From Tannerella sp. (lineage in GTDB: Bacteria > Bacteroidota > Bacteroidia > Bacteroidales > Tannerellaceae): a DNA stretch of 5,634 nt. The notes under the pieces were generated by a model, which worked only from the letters and a program-made list of their open reading frames with translations, searched no databases and was not told where the DNA came from. This document shows, one piece after another, positions 1-5,634 of this stretch. A program made the position numbers and the translations under genes. The stretch covers positions 1-5,634 of the forward strand of contig JAIRXI010000279.1 of assembly GCA_031268395.1 (NCBI GenBank), written 5' to 3'. The first letter of the stretch is position 1, and every line of letters begins with the position of its first letter.

Positions 1-24
1 AACAATCCGGGTCGTTCTTTCACT

Positions 25-117
25 GGATTGCTTCCTTCGTCGCAATGACGATGCACGGCGCGCTGTCCTGCATTAACGGGCAGTTGTGCGCCGTCATTGC
101 GCGGTACGAAGCAATCC
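25..117. repeat. Inverted repeat, copy 1 of the array hairpin
   Basis: The forward unit at 25-50 and the reverse unit at 92-117 match as inverted repeats at 22 of 26 positions. Each has perfect 10-base outer and inner arms, and mismatches are confined to the central six bases. The 41-bp loop contains a shorter CTGC/GCAG pair. The reverse unit can also pair with the next forward unit at 136-161 over an 18-bp loop, so alternative hairpins compete. Confidence 0.8.
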
Positions 118-135
118 AGTTTTCATTCTTTCACT

Positions 136-228
136 GGATTGCTTCCTTCGTCGCAATGACGATGCACGGCGTGTTATCCCGCAATAACGGGCAGTTGTGC
201 GCCGTCATTGCGTGGAACGAAGCAATCC
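136..228. repeat. Inverted repeat, copy 2 of the array hairpin
   Basis: This is the second forward/reverse pair, with units at 136-161 and 203-228. It matches at 23 of 26 positions, and all three mismatches are in the central six bases. The 41-bp loop differs from copy 1 at several bases, for example a GCAATAACGGGC stretch where copy 1 has GCATTAACGGGC. The copies have therefore diverged since duplication, while the arms have stayed intact. Confidence 0.8.
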
Positions 229-244
229 GGGTCGTTCTTTCACT

Positions 245-283
245 GGATTGCTTCCTGCTTCGTTCCTCGCAGTCGCAATGACG
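245..283 (+). repeat. Expanded repeat unit with a 13-bp longer centre
   Basis: The third forward unit keeps both 10-base ends but is 39 bp rather than 26 bp. Its centre holds GCTTCGTTCCTCGCA at 257-271, which itself resembles the core of an undegraded unit. It looks like one unit core nested in another, flanked by a short CTGC/GCAG inverted repeat. Slippage, gene conversion or insertion of a second repeat could each explain it. Confidence 0.65.
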
Positions 284-339
284 GTGCACGGCGCGCTATC
301 CTGCAAACGGGCACAGGTATGAAAAATGACATTTCGGGT

Positions 340-2754
340 TTAAATATCAACCGTCACACGCACATTTAACTGACGACCGGTCAAATAATTGGGGACGGCA
401 TGTTGTTGATTGTACACGTCTGTAATCCAATAGTATGAATTTGTATTTCGGATGTCAAACAAGTTAAACACATCTATGCCCAGCCAGATATTCTTGAAAC
501 TCCTGAAAAAACGCCTGTCCATAACCGCATCGGCTCCGCTGGCCAACTGCCAGGTCATGCCGATGTCGATACGGCGGTATGGCGGCGTGCGGTGGTATCC
601 GTCTTCATAGCCTTTACGGGGAATCGTGACCGGAAATCCACCGGCCAGTACGCCTTTCAGGTTCAACATGACCCGTTTGTAGCCGGGAAAGTAATCCTGA
701 AAATAAAGCGAAAGGTTATAGCCCTGACTGTTGGGTAAAGGCGCTTTCGTAATGCCGCGGATGGTCTGCTCCGACTTCATCAGTGACAAACTGAGCCACG
801 AATCCGTGCCGGGAACCATCTCTCCGAAAAATTTCATGTCTACCCCGGCAATGTATCCCTTTGCACAATTCTCACCGTAATAACGAACCTTTACGTTATC
901 TACCGTATACGGATTCAACCGGTCTAACTTTTTATAATACAGTTCCGTCGTCAGTTTGAAATTCCGTCCTGCCGCACGAAATACATAATCCCCTCCGCCG
1001 ATCAGATGAATCGAACGCTGGGATTTCAGCCGGTCGTTCAGTCGGATGATGCTGTTATCATGCTCATCTTTCACTTCCACACGCAATTCCTTGTAGAAAG
1101 GAGACTGATAGTAAACGCCGGACGCCAGGCGGAAAGTCCAGCTCTGATTCACATTCGGGATAAAGCCCAGGGATATACGCGGGCTGAAAATAAATTCCCG
1201 GTTATACGTCCAGTAACTGCCCCGCACGCCCCCCACTACCGTAAACAGTCCCTGTTCCGAACGGAACTTGAACACATCCTGCATGTAAGTGGAAAAACGG
1301 GTGCTTTCCAGCTGATTGTCCGAAAAAAGATTCGCGATCACGTTCACGTCCGTACCGGTCTGGGGCAACGAATAGCCGGACGAATCACGGCTTTCCCATT
1401 CGCTGATTTTATCGCCAATCCGCTCCCGCTGGATATTTGCTCCCCATTTTAACGTATGATTACCGGCAAGTTTTGTCACGCCATACAGTCCGGCATGAAC
1501 CACATTGGCCAGCAAACGGTTGCGGGCATGTTCGTGATAACCTGCCAGCGACAGGATTTCCATCCCGTCCTCTGCATCGCTGGCCACCGCCATGTCCATC
1601 CTGTAAACGCCGGTAATGTCGTAGCTTTCTTCTTCCCGGCTGTGAAAGCCAAACGCCTGCAAGCCGATTTCAGACTGCTCGCCCAGCGAACGTTTCAGTG
1701 TAAACGCGCCATACAGCGTCTGGAACCTGTCGCGTTCCATCCCGTCGAACCCAACATAAAATTTCTGCGGATTGTCGAGCGTGCCGAAAGCCGTCTCCCG
1801 CCTGTGAGGAATGAACGTATAGTTATTCAGCGACATATTCCCCAAAAAGTTGATTTCCCAGGCCGGAGACAGGCGGCTGGTCCAATAAGTCTGAAAATCC
1901 ACAAAACTCGGATCATAATCGGCTTCGGTATCCATCGTCGTCAGCAATGAGCGACCTGTTTTATAGCGTATTCCGGAGACTTGCGTGATTTTCCCGATCG
2001 AACTGCCGATGTAGGCGCTCGCCCCCATCAAACTGGCCGAGGCCGAGGCCTCAAATGCCTTGGGCTGTTTGTATTTAATGTCCAGGGCCGAACTCATTTT
2101 ATCGCCATAGCGCGCTTCAAAACCTCCAGCCGAAAACTGCACCTCTTCCGTCATGTTCGGGTTGATGAAACTCAATCCCTCCTGCTCGCCCGAACGGATC
2201 AGCAATGGACGAAATACTTCCATTCCGTTTACATATACGATATTTTCGTCGTAACTCCCGCCGCGCACCGAATACTGCGAACTCAATTCGTTGCCGGATG
2301 CCACGCCGGCATAAGTCACAATCAGGCTTTCAATGTTCCCGCCGGACGGGTCTGGCAGAATCTTCAGCCGGTCGGCATCAATCGTTTCCATGGTGGTTGT
2401 CTGCCTTTGAGTAGCCGTCACGCTCACTTCGGACAATTCGATCGAGGCATAATTCATCTGCACATTCACGCGCATGTCCCGAGTGGCCTGGGGGATGATT
2501 CGCTGCGCCTTGTTATATCCCAAACACGAGAACAGCAACGTAATGGAATCGCCCGGCGCAACCGAAAGAGAATAAAAGCCTTCGTCATTGGTTATCACCC
2601 CGATAAGTGTATTCTTCACCTGAACGGCCACCAAATCCAACGGACTTCCGTCGGCATCCCGCACATTTCCGGAAATCCGGATCCGTCCGCTTTGAGCCAG
2701 TCCATTTACACACAGGGACAAAAACAACAGCGCTGCCAGCGCACGCATTTTCAT
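340..2754 (-). CDS. TonB-dependent outer-membrane receptor with N-terminal carboxypeptidase-like regulatory domain
   Basis: A complete 804-aa protein expected to import a ligand across the outer membrane using TonB/ExbBD energy. Residues 1-20 form a Sec signal peptide (basic start, hydrophobic core, GLA before Gln21); Cys15 does not sit in a proper lipobox. Residues about 25-100 match a CarboxypepD-reg-like beta-sandwich (ISGNVRDADGSPL, then GVITNDEGFYSL and FSCLGY). Residues about 110-228 are the plug, with SQYSVRGGSYDENIVYVNG and then GGFEARYGDKMSSALD. The remainder is the beta-barrel, with alternating aromatic/polar strands and a late NIWLGIDVFNLFDIRN segment. The chain ends VRVTVDI, so it lacks the terminal aromatic residue common in barrel proteins. 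Met1 is chosen because it gives the best signal peptide; Met3 is possible. No SusD-like gene lies on its visible upstream side, and the divergent neighbour is a nitroreductase. It is shorter than typical SusC proteins (around 1000 aa) and lacks their usual plug wording, so a siderophore, metal or small-molecule ligand is as likely as a glycan. The ligand is unknown. Confidence 0.93.
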   Translation of the reverse strand: MKMRALAALLFLSLCVNGLAQSGRIRISGNVRDADGSPLDLVAVQVKNTLIGVITNDEGFYSLSVAPGDSITLLFSCLGYNKAQRIIPQATRDMRVNVQMNYASIELSEVSVTATQRQTTTMETIDADRLKILPDPSGGNIESLIVTYAGVASGNELSSQYSVRGGSYDENIVYVNGMEVFRPLLIRSGEQEGLSFINPNMTEEVQFSAGGFEARYGDKMSSALDIKYKQPKAFEASASASLMGASAYIGSSIGKITQVSGIRYKTGRSLLTTMDTEADYDPSFVDFQTYWTSRLSPAWEINFLGNMSLNNYTFIPHRRETAFGTLDNPQKFYVGFDGMERDRFQTLYGAFTLKRSLGEQSEIGLQAFGFHSREEESYDITGVYRMDMAVASDAEDGMEILSLAGYHEHARNRLLANVVHAGLYGVTKLAGNHTLKWGANIQRERIGDKISEWESRDSSGYSLPQTGTDVNVIANLFSDNQLESTRFSTYMQDVFKFRSEQGLFTVVGGVRGSYWTYNREFIFSPRISLGFIPNVNQSWTFRLASGVYYQSPFYKELRVEVKDEHDNSIIRLNDRLKSQRSIHLIGGGDYVFRAAGRNFKLTTELYYKKLDRLNPYTVDNVKVRYYGENCAKGYIAGVDMKFFGEMVPGTDSWLSLSLMKSEQTIRGITKAPLPNSQGYNLSLYFQDYFPGYKRVMLNLKGVLAGGFPVTIPRKGYEDGYHRTPPYRRIDIGMTWQLASGADAVMDRRFFRSFKNIWLGIDVFNLFDIRNTNSYYWITDVYNQQHAVPNYLTGRQLNVRVTVDI

Positions 2755-2861
2755 AATTCTTCCATTTATATCCTTCTGTTAACGGAAAAAAAGGCCGGAT
2801 CGTATATTCCCCCGGTGAAATTATCGTTATCTTTGCCGTCGATGGATTAAAAATACAGTTT
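2755..2861. promoter_or_regulatory. Divergent intergenic region between receptor and nitroreductase genes
   Basis: These 107 bp must hold the promoters of both divergent genes. The plus-strand -7 box is listed separately. For the receptor, the best minus-strand candidate is TATTTTTA (read from 2855 down to 2848), one base short of TAnnTTTG and without a visible TTTG at -33; it would leave a leader of about 85-90 nt. A purine-rich GGAAGAATT directly precedes the receptor ATG. I see no clear operator palindrome or riboswitch fold. Confidence 0.4.
2828..2835 (+). promoter_or_regulatory. Bacteroidota-type -7 box (TATCTTTG) of the nitroreductase operon
   Basis: TATCTTTG matches the TAnnTTTG consensus of the primary sigma factor of Bacteroidota exactly. 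It lies 26 bp before the ATG at 2862, which predicts a short leader of roughly 20 nt. No matching TTTG was found at about -33, so the call rests on the -7 box and its position. Confidence 0.55.
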
Positions 2862-3389
2862 ATGGAAAATTTTACCTCATTGATTCTCAACCGCCGCAGC
2901 ACGCGCCGATTTGACGGCCGGCCGATTTCGCCGGAACAGGTGGAATGCATTCTGAAAGCCGCACTGATGGCGCCCTCTTCCAAAAGCGCCCGGTCGTGGC
3001 AGTTTGTAGCGGTAGAAGACAAAAACATGCTGAAGCAACTGGCCGGATGCAAAAAAGCCGGCTCCGCATTCGTTGAACACTGCGCCGTCGCCATCGTGGT
3101 CACGGGCGACACTGCCGCGACCGACGTATGGATTGAAGATGCCGCCGTGGCATCCGCCTACATACAGTTACAAGCCGAAGACCTTGGCCTGGGAAGTTGC
3201 TGGTGTCAGGTCCGGAACCGCCTGACCGGAGAGGCTGCGGACGCCGAACAGCACGTCCGCGACCTGCTGGGAATCCCCTCCGGTTTCGGGGTGCTCTCCA
3301 TCATCGGCATCGGGCACAAAGACCAGGTGCGCAAGCCCGTCGACGAATCGCAGCTGCCGTGGGAAAAAGTCCATGTGGGCAGCTGGTAG
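2862..3389 (+). CDS. Nitroreductase-family flavoprotein (175 aa)
   Basis: A small FMN-dependent oxidoreductase of the nitroreductase fold, a family that uses NAD(P)H to reduce nitro groups, quinones, enones or other substrates, usually as a cytoplasmic homodimer. Family landmarks appear in order: RRSTRRFDGRPI at 11-22 (the basic FMN-phosphate segment), MAPSSKSARSWQF at 36-48, the long helix EDAAVASAYIQLQAEDLGLG at about 92-111 followed by SCW, and IIGIGHKDQVRKP near the C-terminus. In many relatives the second motif reads APSxxNxQPW; here the Asn position is Ser42 and Gln-Pro is Arg-Ser. The 175-aa length fits the compact subgroup. The ATG at 2862 is chosen because the family motif starts only ten residues in and a -7 box lies just upstream. 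It is the first gene of a tightly packed plus-strand run, and its end lies about 25 bp before the preferred start of the next gene. The true substrate cannot be told from sequence. Confidence 0.9.
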   Translation: MENFTSLILNRRSTRRFDGRPISPEQVECILKAALMAPSSKSARSWQFVAVEDKNMLKQLAGCKKAGSAFVEHCAVAIVVTGDTAATDVWIEDAAVASAYIQLQAEDLGLGSCWCQVRNRLTGEAADAEQHVRDLLGIPSGFGVLSIIGIGHKDQVRKPVDESQLPWEKVHVGSW

Positions 3390-3414
3390 CGTAAAACAGC
3401 GCATGAATCGGAAA

Positions 3415-4203
3415 ATGAAAGTCGTCTTTATCGGTTCGGGAAACGTAGCCACGCACCTGTCCGTTGCCATGCAAAAAGCCGGATACGTTATCGGGCAGGT
3501 GTACAGCCGGAACGAAATCCATGCACAGGCGCTGGCCGGTCGGCTGCATTGCGACTGGACTGCAAAAACGGGCGAAATCACTCCCGCCGCAGACCTTTAC
3601 GTGTTTGCCGTAAGGGACGACGCCCTGCCGGGACTCCTCACACAGATACCCCCCAACAACGGCCTGTGGATTCATACAGCGGGCAGCGTGCCGATGGACG
3701 TTTTCGAGGGACACGCCGCGCACTGCGGCGTGCTCTATCCCCTGCAGACCTTTTCCGGAAACCGCGACACGGACTTCCGGCGCGTCCCCTGCCTGATTGA
3801 GGCGCGTTGGCCGGAAGACGAAACACGGCTGCACGAAATTGCCGGCCGGCTGTCGGACAGCGTGCAAACGCTTTCTTCCGACAAACGGAAGTTCGTACAC
3901 CTGGCAGCCGTATTCGCCTGTAATTTCAGCAATCACATGTATGCGCTGGCGGACCAACTGGTCCGGGGACAGGGCCTTTCGACCGACGTACTGCTACCGC
4001 TGATAGACGAAACAGCCGCAAAGATACACGTCCTGTCGCCGTCCGACGCTCAAACCGGCCCGGCCGTCCGCGGCGACCGGCAAACCCTCGACCGCCACCT
4101 CGCCCTGCTGCCCGACCCGGCCACGCGCGAGATTTACCAACTCATCAGCAATCACATTTATAAAGAAACGGAACATGAGCAGCATTCCATACGACCTGTG
4201 TAA
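3415..4203 (+). CDS. Rossmann-fold NAD(P)-binding protein of the DUF2520 family
   Basis: A predicted cytoplasmic dehydrogenase-like protein of unknown substrate. Numbered from the ATG at 3415 (262 aa), it opens with the dinucleotide-binding loop KVVFIGSGNVATHL (2-15) and the strand end VYSRN (29-33). It continues with ADLYVFAVRDDAL (59-71), IHTAGSVPMDVF (86-97) and the family hallmark GVLYPLQTFS (105-114). The C-terminal helical half carries KFVHLAAVFACNFSNHMY (159-176) and TGPAVRGD (214-221), which resembles dimerisation domains of pyrroline-5-carboxylate and ketopantoate reductases. This pairing matches the Rossmann-like plus DUF2520 architecture. In-frame ATGs also exist at 3373 (overlapping the nitroreductase gene) and 3403. 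I prefer 3415 because the Rossmann strand normally begins at residue 2 and a GGAAA lies just upstream. The 3' end overlaps the next gene by 29 bp, suggesting translational coupling. I infer a reductase, but no reaction can be assigned. Confidence 0.9.
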   Translation: MKVVFIGSGNVATHLSVAMQKAGYVIGQVYSRNEIHAQALAGRLHCDWTAKTGEITPAADLYVFAVRDDALPGLLTQIPPNNGLWIHTAGSVPMDVFEGHAAHCGVLYPLQTFSGNRDTDFRRVPCLIEARWPEDETRLHEIAGRLSDSVQTLSSDKRKFVHLAAVFACNFSNHMYALADQLVRGQGLSTDVLLPLIDETAAKIHVLSPSDAQTGPAVRGDRQTLDRHLALLPDPATREIYQLISNHIYKETEHEQHSIRPV

Positions 4204-4696
4204 AATCCGCGCTTTCCTGTTTGACGTGGACGGTGTCCTGTCTTCGGACAGCATCCCGCTGGCGGAAAGCGGAGACCCGTTACGAACGGCCAATATCAAG
4301 GACGGTTACGCCATGCAACTGGCGGTCAAATGCGGTTTCCAGGTGGGAATCATCACCGGCGCCTACACGGAGAACATCCGCACGCGCTATGCCCACCTAG
4401 GCGTCCAGCACATCTACCTGCGCAGTGCGGTAAAACTGTCCGACTACGAAGATTTCATCCGGAAAACGGGACTGAAGGACGAAGAGATTGCCTATGCGGG
4501 CGACGACATTCCCGACTACGATGTGATGCAACGGGCAGGCCTGGCGGTAGCGCCCGCCTCGGCTGCGCCCGAAATCAAAGCCATTGCCAACTATGTCTCG
4601 GCAAGGAATGGGGGCGAAGGCATTGCCCGCGAAATCATCGAACAGACGCTGAAAGCACAGGGTTGCTGGATGAAAGGCAGCGCTTTCGGATGGTAG
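4175..4696 (+). CDS. KdsC-like HAD-superfamily phosphatase (probable Kdo-8-phosphate phosphatase)
   Basis: A 173-aa cap-less HAD hydrolase of the KdsC/YrbI type. KdsC removes phosphate from 3-deoxy-D-manno-octulosonate 8-phosphate in the cytoplasm, giving Kdo for the LPS inner core. Motif I is FDVDGVLSS (16-24), with Asp17 as nucleophile and Asp19 as general acid/base. Motif II is IITGAYT (59-65, Thr61). Lys87 is the likely motif III lysine, and motif IV is GDDIPD (109-114), which binds Mg2+. The tail has the glycine-rich NGGEGIARE (145-153), a family mark that reaches the neighbouring subunit's active site in the tetramer. Length and motif spacing fit KdsC. One oddity is motif II, where KdsC proteins usually have TGR and this protein has TGA. 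Related phosphatases acting on other nonulosonate or sialic acid phosphates share this fold, and no Kdo synthase or transferase gene is in view, so I leave the symbol blank. It starts inside the preceding gene and ends just before maf. Confidence 0.88.
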   Translation: MSSIPYDLCKIRAFLFDVDGVLSSDSIPLAESGDPLRTANIKDGYAMQLAVKCGFQVGIITGAYTENIRTRYAHLGVQHIYLRSAVKLSDYEDFIRKTGLKDEEIAYAGDDIPDYDVMQRAGLAVAPASAAPEIKAIANYVSARNGGEGIAREIIEQTLKAQGCWMKGSAFGW

Positions 4697-4716
4697 GACA
4701 ACGCAACGATTCGAAA

Positions 4717-5325
4717 ATGCAAGGACTCGCGACGCCTGGAGATTCAACCCTCCACCTCATACTGGCTTCCCATTCGCCGCGCCGCAGGGAGCTGCTGCAC
4801 GGACTGGGGCTTGATTTCGAGGTGCGTGTGATTCCCGGCATCGACGAATCGTATCCCGACGGACTGCCGCCTGCGGAAATCCCGTGTTTCATCGCCCGGA
4901 AAAAAGCGGAAGCCCACCGCCCGGGCATGAAAGAAAACGAACTGATCATCACCGCCGACACGGTCGTCGTTCTGGATAACGGGATTCTTGAAAAACCCCG
5001 CGACCGCGACGACGCCATCTGCATGTTGCACCGGCTGTCCGGTCGCACGCACGAAGTCGTCACGGCTGTTGTCATCACCGCCCCATACCGCCAATCCGCC
5101 TTTTCCGTCACTTCGGAAGTTGACTTCGCAACCCTGACGGACGAAGAAATCCGTTACTATGTCGATGCCTTCCAGCCTTACGACAAGGCCGGCGCATACG
5201 GTATCCAGGAATGGATCGGATACATCGGCGTACAGGCCATCCGCGGTTCGTTCTACAACGTGATGGGATTGCCCGTACAGCGGCTATACCGGGAACTGAA
5301 AAAGTTCTCCGGCGACGGCAGATAA
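4717..5325 (+). CDS. maf: Maf/YhdE-type nucleoside triphosphate pyrophosphatase
   Basis: A house-cleaning enzyme that hydrolyses nucleoside triphosphates to monophosphate and pyrophosphate; the YhdE branch acts on dTTP, UTP and modified pyrimidine nucleotides. From the ATG at 4717 it has 202 aa. Family motifs run in order: SHSPRRRELL (18-27, the phosphate-binding loop), IDES (42-45), ARKKA (60-64), the catalytic TADTVV (79-84), EKP (92-94), LSGRTHEVVT (107-116), and DKAGAYGIQ near residue 155. This last motif is the YhdE-type signature rather than that of the YceF or YhcM types. SFYNVMGLP follows close to the end. An in-frame ATG at 4690 would overlap the phosphatase gene by 7 bp and add nine residues. 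I prefer 4717 because relatives have only a short lead before the first strand; neither start has a clear ribosome-binding site. It is the last gene of the compact plus-strand run, 55 bp before mnmA. Confidence 0.93.
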   Translation: MQGLATPGDSTLHLILASHSPRRRELLHGLGLDFEVRVIPGIDESYPDGLPPAEIPCFIARKKAEAHRPGMKENELIITADTVVVLDNGILEKPRDRDDAICMLHRLSGRTHEVVTAVVITAPYRQSAFSVTSEVDFATLTDEEIRYYVDAFQPYDKAGAYGIQEWIGYIGVQAIRGSFYNVMGLPVQRLYRELKKFSGDGR

Positions 5326-5380
5326 GGGATACCGTACCTCTTTTTTCGTACCTTTGTCGCCCAGTTTCAATGAAAAAAAG
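5326..5380 (+). promoter_or_regulatory. maf-mnmA intergenic gap with -7 box TACCTTTG
   Basis: The gap carries TACCTTTG at 5349-5356, an exact match to the Bacteroidota TAnnTTTG box, 24 bp before the mnmA ATG; this predicts a leader of about 20 nt. No -33 TTTG is evident. The seven bases CGTACCT occur twice (5333-5339 and 5347-5353), separated by a run of T ending in 5341-5346. The bases before the T-run form only a very weak stem, so I do not call a terminator, and read-through from maf is possible. Confidence 0.5.
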
Positions 5381-5634
5381 ATGGAAATTGCAGCATTAGT
5401 ATCCGGAGGAGTGGACAGTTCGGTCGTTGTCCACCGGTTGAAGGAGACAGGCCACGACCCGGTCATCTTTTATATCCGCATCGGAATGGAAGAGAAGGAC
5501 GGTTATGTGGACTGTCCTTCGGAGGAAGACATTGAGATGGTTTCCTTTATTGCCAAAAAGTACGGTTGCCGGTTCGAAATCGTTTCGTTGCAGGAAGAAT
5601 ATTGGGAAAAGGTTGTCAGTTACACGATCGATTC
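5381..5634 (+). CDS. mnmA: tRNA-specific 2-thiouridylase MnmA, N-terminal part (truncated by window edge)
   Basis: MnmA activates U34 of tRNA-Lys, -Glu and -Gln with ATP and inserts sulfur relayed by a sulfurtransferase chain, giving 2-thiouridine in the wobble base. The visible 84 codons begin with the PP-loop ATPase signature LVSGGVDSSV (6-15). They continue with FYIRIGMEEKDGYVDCPSEED and QEEYWEKVVSY, the block that in MnmA precedes the tRNA-contacting region. The two catalytic cysteines lie beyond the window. The Ile-Arg-Ile-Gly stretch resembles what I recall of Bacteroides MnmA rather than the enterobacterial form. The start at 5381 is fixed by the family's usual start a few residues before the PP-loop. 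An ATG 11 bp upstream, at 5370, is out of frame and stops after nine codons. The 55-bp gap and its -7 box suggest a promoter separate from the maf run. Confidence 0.95.
   Translation, partial: MEIAALVSGGVDSSVVVHRLKETGHDPVIFYIRIGMEEKDGYVDCPSEEDIEMVSFIAKKYGCRFEIVSLQEEYWEKVVSYTID

Larger units (their letters stand above)
1..313. repeat. Degenerate ~110-bp tandem array of oppositely oriented 26-bp palindromic units
   Basis: The first 313 bases are repetitive and hold no credible gene. Forward units starting GGATTGCTTC and ending CGCAATGACG lie at 25-50, 136-161 and, in expanded form, 245-283. Reverse-complement units lie at 92-117 and 203-228, and the tail of another is at 1-8. Forward units start 111 and 109 bp apart. 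The reverse-to-forward spacer is short (9-24, 118-135, 229-244); the copies at 9-24 and 229-244 are identical. The forward-to-reverse spacer is about 41 bp (51-91, 162-202) and a decaying copy continues from 284 to about 313. The array probably extends left of the window. Units of this general sequence recur, as I recall, as dispersed intergenic repeats in many bacterial genomes. No transposase or cas gene is visible. Its position just past the receptor stop codon would suit a role in ending transcription or protecting the mRNA 3' end, but this is inference. Confidence 0.9.

Noticed and set aside
45..281. 78-codon open frame on the plus strand in the repeat array
   Set aside because: The frame lies entirely in the tandem repeats, its protein is internally repetitive for that reason, and nothing in it resembles a domain.
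1..313. CRISPR array
   Set aside because: The repeats alternate in orientation, the spacers are near-identical rather than unique, and no cas gene is visible.
1006..2850. Three long plus-strand open frames in one reading frame, opposite the receptor gene
   Set aside because: They are antisense to a well-supported receptor CDS, are interrupted by two stops and show no domain motifs. They reflect codon bias of the real gene.
2585..3112. 175-codon minus-strand open frame across the divergent promoter region
   Set aside because: It overlaps the start regions of both divergent genes in antisense or a wrong frame, and its sequence has no recognisable fold. It is a shadow frame.
4330..4689. N-terminal extension of the Maf frame by more than 100 codons inside the phosphatase gene
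   Set aside because: The Maf domain begins with the first strand before SHSPRR, and the upstream codons are an out-of-frame reading of the phosphatase gene. A fusion is not credible.
5326..5346. Rho-independent terminator after maf
   Set aside because: There is a six-T run, but the preceding bases form only a two- or three-pair stem with mismatches.
5370..5399. Nine-codon leader peptide overlapping the mnmA start
   Set aside because: It is too short and overlaps the start codon out of frame, with no attenuator-like structure. It is likely chance.

Overview
The window looks like chromosomal DNA from a member of the Bacteroidota, most likely the order Bacteroidales. Four things point there. 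The large receptor has the Bacteroidota layout: a carboxypeptidase-regulatory-like domain ahead of the TonB plug. The MnmA N-terminus is of the type I associate with Bacteroides and relatives. The order DUF2520 protein / KdsC-like phosphatase / Maf is one I recall from Bacteroidales. Two exact matches to the Bacteroidota -7 promoter box (TAnnTTTG) sit just upstream of gene starts, while Shine-Dalgarno sequences are weak or absent.

Layout. Bases 1-313 hold a degenerate tandem array with a period of about 110 bp. Each period carries two oppositely oriented 26-bp units (ends GGATTGCTTC and CGCAATGACG), so the array can fold into long hairpins. It carries no credible gene and probably continues beyond the left edge. 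Bases 340-2754 on the minus strand encode a complete 804-aa TonB-dependent outer-membrane receptor that ends against the array. A 107-bp divergent intergenic region (2755-2861) separates it from a plus-strand run: a small nitroreductase-family flavoprotein (2862-3389), a Rossmann-fold/DUF2520 protein (about 3415-4203), a KdsC-like HAD phosphatase (4175-4696), a Maf nucleotide pyrophosphatase of the YhdE type (about 4717-5325) and, after a 55-bp gap with its own -7 box, the first 84 codons of mnmA (5381 to the right edge).

How the genes fit together. The nitroreductase, DUF2520, KdsC-like and Maf genes are packed with overlaps or gaps of about 25 bp or less, so they are probably one transcript started from the box at 2828-2835. 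The 29-bp overlap between the DUF2520 and phosphatase genes suggests translational coupling. KdsC would serve Kdo/LPS inner-core synthesis and Maf would hydrolyse non-canonical nucleotides. The DUF2520 and nitroreductase substrates cannot be read from sequence. mnmA (tRNA U34 2-thiolation) is probably transcribed at least partly from its own promoter. The receptor has no SusD-type partner on the visible side, so it is not evidently part of a glycan-utilisation locus.

I found no convincing new biological system. The coding part looks like ordinary core-genome content. The repeat array is the least explained element, and a few residue-level deviations in the phosphatase and nitroreductase are modest leads.
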